Shown here: positions 58,985 through 64,000 of the stretch, one piece after another
Numbering within the stretch: position 1 is the first letter of the stretch
Layout: each line of letters starts with the position of its first letter
NCBI GenBank assembly: GCA_021442155.1
Contig: CM038232.1
Location: 63,271,436-63,335,435 of the forward strand
DNA from: Cymbidium sinense
Taxonomy: Eukaryota > Streptophyta > Magnoliopsida > Asparagales > Orchidaceae
Reading direction: 5' to 3'
Length of the DNA: 64,000 nt
Made by a program: the position numbers and the translations under genes
The notes under the pieces: model-generated
The model's input: only the letters and a program-made list of their open reading frames with translations
Database searches by the model: none
Told to the model about the DNA's origin: nothing

Positions 58985-59188
58985 CTTAAAATGGCCAATT
59001 GAAATGTCGAGGATACCGCCCAAGAAAATAGCGATCATGGAATGTTTGTTTGCAAATACATGGAGGCAGCAATAAGCAAACCTCCAGTGGACTGGGTAGA
59101 CCACCAGGATTGGCCAAAGAAGATGAATATATTTAGGGCTGAGTTCGCTTATACTATATTTTGTTTGGGACTTAAAAATCCAAATTGA
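58985..59188 (+). pseudogene. Ulp1/C48 SUMO-protease-like C-terminal remnant
   Basis: Ulp1-type cysteine proteases cleave SUMO. The C-terminal signature is visible: KWPIEM (about 58,989), then after a one-base frameshift near 59,008 EDTAQENSDHGMFVCKYMEA (59,009-59,068), DWPKKMNIFRAEFAYTIF, ending at TGA 59,186-59,188. The catalytic Cys of the family's DCG motif is replaced by His (codon 59,036-59,038), so the fragment could not act as a protease. The catalytic His/Asp region would lie upstream, at or beyond the gap; 58,890-58,985 has no clear match. Ulp1-like genes in plants are often carried by transposons (for example Kaonashi MULEs), so this may not be a host gene. Confidence 0.7.
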
Positions 59189-60089
59189 GAATAATAGGAT
59201 TTAGTTTGATATAGGATTTTGTATAATGCATCGGTTTGGTGGCTTCAAAGACTTAGCTATTTTTGTTGAAGTGAATGGATCGTTATGGATCTGGGATGAT
59301 ATTTTACTCTGTTTTTGGTAACTTCTTTTCTCTCATTTCATATAGTTTGATTTCACTGATATTTTACTCTGGGATGATATTTTACTCCAACAATCATATT
59401 TTTATCTTATGGATTTGGTTTTTAGGGGCTATATTCTTGAAAGAAATCTGCATTTAAAATCATTTTTTATGGTATGGTCATTTTGTTATGAGCAGAATGC
59501 ATAAAATTAATGCAGCCGAATGCATAAAATAAATGTTATCCAGCAGAATGCATAAAATTAAATTATGGATTATCTTTTTTTTAAAAGTTTCATTGTAAAA
59601 TTATTGTGGTTGGTGTAAGTAAATTTTGATTATAAAATCATGATATTTTAACAGTTTTAATTTTAACTCATATGTATTAAAATACGATTATGATTGTTGT
59701 TAGCTATTTTTTATTATGAAAATAAAGCAGTTAAAAAAATTAACTCATGTATTCTTAGTATGCTCATGCTCGAGTGAAATGAAGTTCAAAATTAACTTGA
59801 ACCTTATCAGACTAACTTGTCTATTTATTTAGATGAAACAAAAACAAAATAAGTTAATCTATTATAAAAAATAGTATTTTTCTTGTCTCATTGCAATATG
59901 AAAAATTTAATTCTGTTATAACTGTAATGAAACTTGTCCGAAATAGATAACTTATAACATTTAATTATATAATAATTATTTTCAATCGAATAGTGTAAAT
60001 ACAATAGATTAAGAGGCTTTTAAATTTGTCACCACATTACGAGAGATTAAATTTGCCAACTAAATTTTTGGACTAGATACCAGAAATGA
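59189..60089. other. AT-rich spacer without recognised gene
   Basis: Contains two copies of a GGGATGATATTTTACTC motif (59,293 and about 59,370) and three of TGCATAAAAT (about 59,498-59,560). An open frame at 59,275-59,457 is low-complexity and hydrophobic and arises from these repeats. Nothing else identified. Confidence 0.6.
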
Positions 60090-61755
60090 TCTACACTCCA
60101 AAGAGGAGTAGAGTACAAATACAAAAAAACAAAATCATCCAAGCAGTCATCAAATTGCTTCCATTGGAATGCCCTAAACATAATCTCAAGAAACAGGCAA
60201 AATAAACTTGACCCGGGAGTCCCTAAATGCTCTGTACCCTCCAAAGAGGTACAGAGAGTACAGATGCAAAAAAATACCCAGAAATCATCCAAACAGCCAT
60301 CAAATTGCTTCAATTGGAATGCCCTAAATATAATCTCAGGAAACAGGCAAAATAAACTAGAAAAAGAAGTCCCTAAATGCTCTATATCCTCTAAAGAGGT
60401 ATAGAGAGTACAGATGCAAAATAACACCCAGAAATCATCCAAGCAGCATTCTAATTGCTTCCATTAGAATGCCCTTAATATAATCTCATTAAAAAGGCAA
60501 AATAAACTGAGAAAAAGGTCACAAATGATCTGTACCCTCCAAAGAGGTATAGAGAGTACAGATGCAAAATACCCCCCAGAAACTATCCAAACAGCTTTCC
60601 AATTGCTTCCATTGTAATGTAATGAACATTATCTAAAGAAATAGACAAAATAAACTGGAAAAAAAGTTCCTAAATGCTATGTACCCTCCAAAGAGGTATA
60701 GAGAGTACATATGCAAAAAAACACCCAGAAATCATTCAAGCAGCCATCAAATTGCTTCCATTGGAGTAACCTAAACATAATCTCAAGAAATAGACAAAAT
60801 AAATTGGAAAAAGAAGTCCCTAAATGCTCTGTACCCTCCAAAGAGGTACAGAGAGTACAGATACAAAAAATACCCAGAAATCATTCAAGCAGCCATAAAA
60901 TTGCTTCCATTGGAGTGTCATAAACATAATCTCAAGAAACATGCAAAATAAACTGGAAAAAGAAGGTCCTAAATGCTCTGTACCCTCCAAAGAGTTACAG
61001 AGAGTACAGATGTAAAATACCCCAAATAAACCATCTAAGTAGCCATAAAATTGCTTTCATTGTAATGCCCTAAACATAATCTCAATAAACAAGCAAAATA
61101 AACTAGAAAAAAGGCCAAAAATAATCTGTACCCTCCAAAGAGGTATAGAGAGTACAGATGCAAAATATCCCCCAGAAACCATCCAAACAGCCTTCAAATT
61201 GCTTCCATTGTAATGTAATGAACATTATTCCTAGAATCAGGCAAAATAAACTGGAAAAAAGGCCATAAATGATCTGTACCCTCAGGAGAGGTATAGAGAG
61301 TACAGATGCAAAATATCCCCCAAACTATCCAAGCAACTCCCAGATTGCTTTCATTGTAATGTAATGAACATTATCTCAAAAAATAGGAAAAATAAACTGG
61401 AAAAAGAAGTCCCTAAATGCTCTGTACCCTCCAAAGAGGTATAAAGAGTACAGATGTAACAAAACACCTAGAAATCATCCAAGCAACCATCAAATTGCTT
61501 CCATTAGAATGCCCTAAACATAATCTCAAGAAATAAGCAAAATAAACTGGAAAAAGGACTCAAACGATCTGTACCCTCCAAAGAGGTACACAAAGTACAG
61601 ATGTAAAAAAACACCCAGAAATCATCCAAACAACTTTCAAATTGCCTGAACTGGAATGTAATGAACATTATTTCTAGAATCAGACAAAATAAATTGGAAA
61701 AAAAGGCAATAAACGATCTGTACCCTTAAGAGAGGTACAGATGCAAAACATATTT
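60090..61755. repeat. Tandem array of about 11 units of 147-150 bp
   Basis: TCTGTACCCT or close variants start at 60,231, 60,381, 60,529, 60,678, 60,828, 60,977, 61,125, 61,273, 61,421, 61,568 and 61,717, with a diverged first copy at 60,090; spacings are 147-150 except the first (141). Each unit has a CTGTACC...GGTACAG inverted repeat around CTCCAAAGA, an AGAGAGTACAGATGCAAAA block, ATCATCCAAGCAGCCATCAA, ATTGCTTCCATTGGAATG, and GCAAAATAAACTGGAAAAA. Two unit variants alternate irregularly (CCCTAAATGC versus GCCATAAATGATC before the next start). Open frames inside are by-products. Confidence 0.9.
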
Positions 61756-62139
61756 ATTGCACATATTTATTGCTATAGTCCAATGATTACAAGGTCCTCA
61801 GTTGGAGATTAACTCAATCATTATTGCTTAAAGAGCTACAAACAGTCTAGTGAGAAAATCCCCTAGCTAAATACAGTCTAAACATCTTGGTGTGTATGTT
61901 AAGTTAAAGAGAGTCATCTTTGGGACTCTAAAGCATTACAGAAAAGATTGTATGGTCGAAGAACACAAAACTGGATAATATCATGCATTAAAATATTTTC
62001 CTGAAATAATATCCATCATCAACTTAGTGTACCCTTCAGCTGACTGATTGATTGTGGAGCTCGAGTTAAATTCCTGCGTGTAGAATATCGTATTAGTTTA
62101 TGATTTCTACATCGATGTCCGATATTCGCGGGCGCATTC
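61756..62139. other. Unassigned spacer
   Basis: Between the tandem array and the FAR1-like pseudogene. Only short incidental open frames; a minus-strand frame at 62,019-62,204 overlaps the pseudogene's possible last exon in a different frame. It probably includes the 3' flank of that pseudogene. Confidence 0.5.
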
Positions 62140-64000
62140 CTAAAAATACTCTGGCATAACAGAGAAAGGTGATGCAACTTGTGATGAAACATGCTCAGCA
62201 ACACTATTAGACTGTACTTTGGTTTCTACAATAAAAAAAGTAGAAAGGTTTGAAGATTAACATTAATATTTAAAATACTAAAAACTAATACGCAAATAGA
62301 AAATTACTCTTGGCTTTCTTGGATCTCTCCCAATATCCTTTAAGCCTGAGTTAGAAACACCCTTTGAACGTTGCTTAACTGGATCCTTTAAGATGTCTTT
62401 TCCCTTGTCTATTGTGGTTGACTTCTTCTTCTTAACTGCTTTGTTAGTTGGAGGAGAATTCCCACTTATTATAGAGTCATCATCATCATATAGTTTTTTT
62501 AAGGATCCAAGCATATAGTCCTCAGCTCTCTTATTGCCCTGTGCCCTCATGCTTATTTGATATGCATATCGACTTATGTGATTCCGAAAAATAATGCCAG
62601 TAGCATTTCCATCTATGCTTGCCATATCTCTTAATTTTCTATATGCACTATCAATGTAAATATCCCTCTTTGCTCTGGTAGACCATCGCATGAGAAGATA
62701 CTTGTCCGGAATGCGCACAACATCTTCCTGACTAAGAACTCTGATACAGTGGGCACAAAGTAATCCCATCATTTCAAATTTTTTGTAAGTAAAAGTTACT
62801 TCTAGGGTAGTCCTATCGAAATGCACAGTCTATGTTTTGGATGCATTTTTATTTTCTAATTTTCTCACCAAATACTCCATGGTGCTGTCATCTGACTTAG
62901 TTACTGATAGGCCTCCAACTCCATGCAAAAATTCCTCTTCAAACATAGTGTAAACCTTTCTTGTATAAAATATAGCAGCTTATTTTAGAATTGGACTGGT
63001 CTTAACAACAGGAACAATCGATGACTGGCTACACTTGAAGTCTTCGTCATGTTCATTTCGATGCCATATCTCCATAACCTTTTTCAACCTCAAGAAACAA
63101 TCTATGAGCGAACTTGTTGGTTTAGATATTCCGTGACATACATTGTTCATGGACTCACTACGCTATGCTGACAAATGCAGAATGAGTCCTTGCCGGACCA
63201 CTTGGATCTAATCTTATAAAGCTCAAACAGCCAAGCATGATCATGCAAATTACCTTCTTCTAGCATGGCAGACCAAGCTTCTTTAAACTCTTCCTCTGAG
63301 TCACACTTACTCATGCATTTATAAAATAACCCTTGTACTATCTTATTACTATTAAAATAATGAACCTTGGAAGGAGCTTTCTTTGAAATATGCCATTGGC
63401 ATAACCTATGATGAGTATGCAGCAATACAATTTTGATAGCTCTTGTCATAGCCTGATCTTGATCAGTGAATATTATTATAGGATGTCTGTCACTCATCAA
63501 CCGAAGAAATGTTTGAAATAGCCATGAGAATGACTCAATTATCTCTTATGATAAAAAGGCTACTCCAAATAATATATTTTTCCAGTGATGATTCACTCCA
63601 ACAAAAGGGGCACAAACAAGATTATATTTATTGAGTCGATAGCTTGTATCAAAAATTATCACATCCCCAAAATAATCATATTCTATCCTAGACATGTCAT
63701 TGCTCCAAAAAAAACTTACTAAGCAATCCAACTCATCAACTTGTACATCCCATGCAAACATCCCATCCTCTGCTTGCCTTTCCTTAAATATCTGTATTAA
63801 TGCATTACTGTCACCATTCGCAATCCTCGGTCTTTTCTCTTTCTGAATAAAATTAAAAGCATCTCTTTTTGTGAACCCGATATTCTCTACACCGCCAACT
63901 TCCTCAGTTAGATAGATGAATGCATCAGTTGCTCTAATTCCAGCCTCTGTCATTGTCTTCAACACGGACGCCTTCTCATCGCTAATGCATCTGTGTGATC
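62140..64000 (-). pseudogene. FAR1-related / MULE-transposase pseudogene, 5' end beyond window
   Basis: Matches the FHY3/FAR1 family, transcription factors derived from Mutator-like transposases. From the right edge: ISDEKASVLKTMTEAGIRA, KRDAFNFI, EDGMFAWDVQVDE, YFGDVIIFDTSYRLNKYNLV (first catalytic Asp of the MULE domain), CAPFVGVNHHWKNILFG, IIIFTDQDQAMTRAI (second Asp), CQWHISKKAP, EEFKEAWSAMLEEGNLHDHA, SESMNNVCHGISKPTSSLID, then a SWIM-like stretch FTYKKFEMMGLLCAHCIRVL whose usual leading CxC pair is absent. Disruptions: TAA 63,546-63,548, frameshift near 63,165, TAA 62,980-62,982, TAG 62,830-62,832. A GTAATT donor after DPRKPR (about 62,310) and a TTGTAG acceptor at 62,226 suggest an intron before a short last exon, possibly ending at TAG 62,140-62,142 (frame uncertain). 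The N-terminal zinc domain lies outside. Confidence 0.85.

Noticed and set aside
60047..60442. 131-codon minus-strand open frame with internal repeats, and a 70-codon plus-strand frame at 60,711-60,923
   Set aside because: Both are translations of the 149-bp tandem array; the repeat in the peptide is the DNA repeat.
1..64000. tRNA, rRNA or intact host protein-coding genes
   Set aside because: I searched by eye for cloverleaf-like tRNA sequence, rRNA-like segments and long conserved frames and saw none; the only tRNA-related sequences are the primer-binding sites.

Overview
This window is plant nuclear DNA, AT-rich and almost wholly made of degraded transposable elements. I see no intact host gene. 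The evidence for a plant is direct: Ty3/gypsy Tat/Ogre-type polyprotein fragments carrying two RNase H types, primer-binding sites of the Ogre tRNA-Arg type, a typical copia LTR, and a FAR1/MULE-type pseudogene. The species cannot be told from the sequence.

Positions 1-58,789 are a mosaic of one family of very large LTR retrotransposons in alternating orientation. From left to right: element A (+; LTR 1-5,404, primer site, leader, ORF1 remnant to about 9,727); element B (-; truncated 3' LTR 9,728-11,883, 3' untranslated repeats, integrase, archaeal-type RNase H, RNase H, RT, protease, gag, ORF1, leader, primer site at 25,765, nearly complete 7.0-kb 5' LTR to 32,820); element C (+; 57-bp LTR stub, leader, ORF1, duplicated gag, gag/protease linker to 38,906); Y1 (+; complete 6.8-kb LTR 38,907-45,727, primer site, about 0.3 kb of leader); Y2 (+; LTR missing its 5' part, 46,038-53,685, interrupted by a copia LTR of about 2.1 kb); W (-; gag/ORF1 fragment 53,686 to about 56,300); V (-; LTR start, RNase H and RT, about 56,300-58,789). 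The LTR ends were placed where independent copies stop resembling each other: the 5' end reads TGACCTC and the 3' end reads CACCACA.

In the sense direction the element layout is: LTR with a WRKY-box-rich first third and a conserved hairpin-bearing second half; tRNA-Arg-type primer site; a leader of about 2.5 kb holding an array of roughly 22 stem-loops whose stems vary but stay paired; ORF1 of unknown function; gag; protease; RT; RNase H; archaeal-type RNase H; integrase; and a 3.7-kb 3' untranslated region with 335-bp tandem repeats. Every coding region is damaged (stops, frameshifts, deletions, lost catalytic residues), so no copy here looks autonomous.

A 100-N assembly gap (58,790-58,889) separates this block from a different neighbourhood: the C-terminal remnant of a Ulp1/C48-type SUMO-protease-like gene (+), AT-rich spacer, a tandem array of about 11 copies of a 147-150-bp unit (60,090-61,755), and a FAR1-related/MULE-transposase pseudogene (-) running off the right edge. 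The best candidates for new biology are the covarying stem-loop array in the leader, the conserved ORF1, and the 149-bp array.
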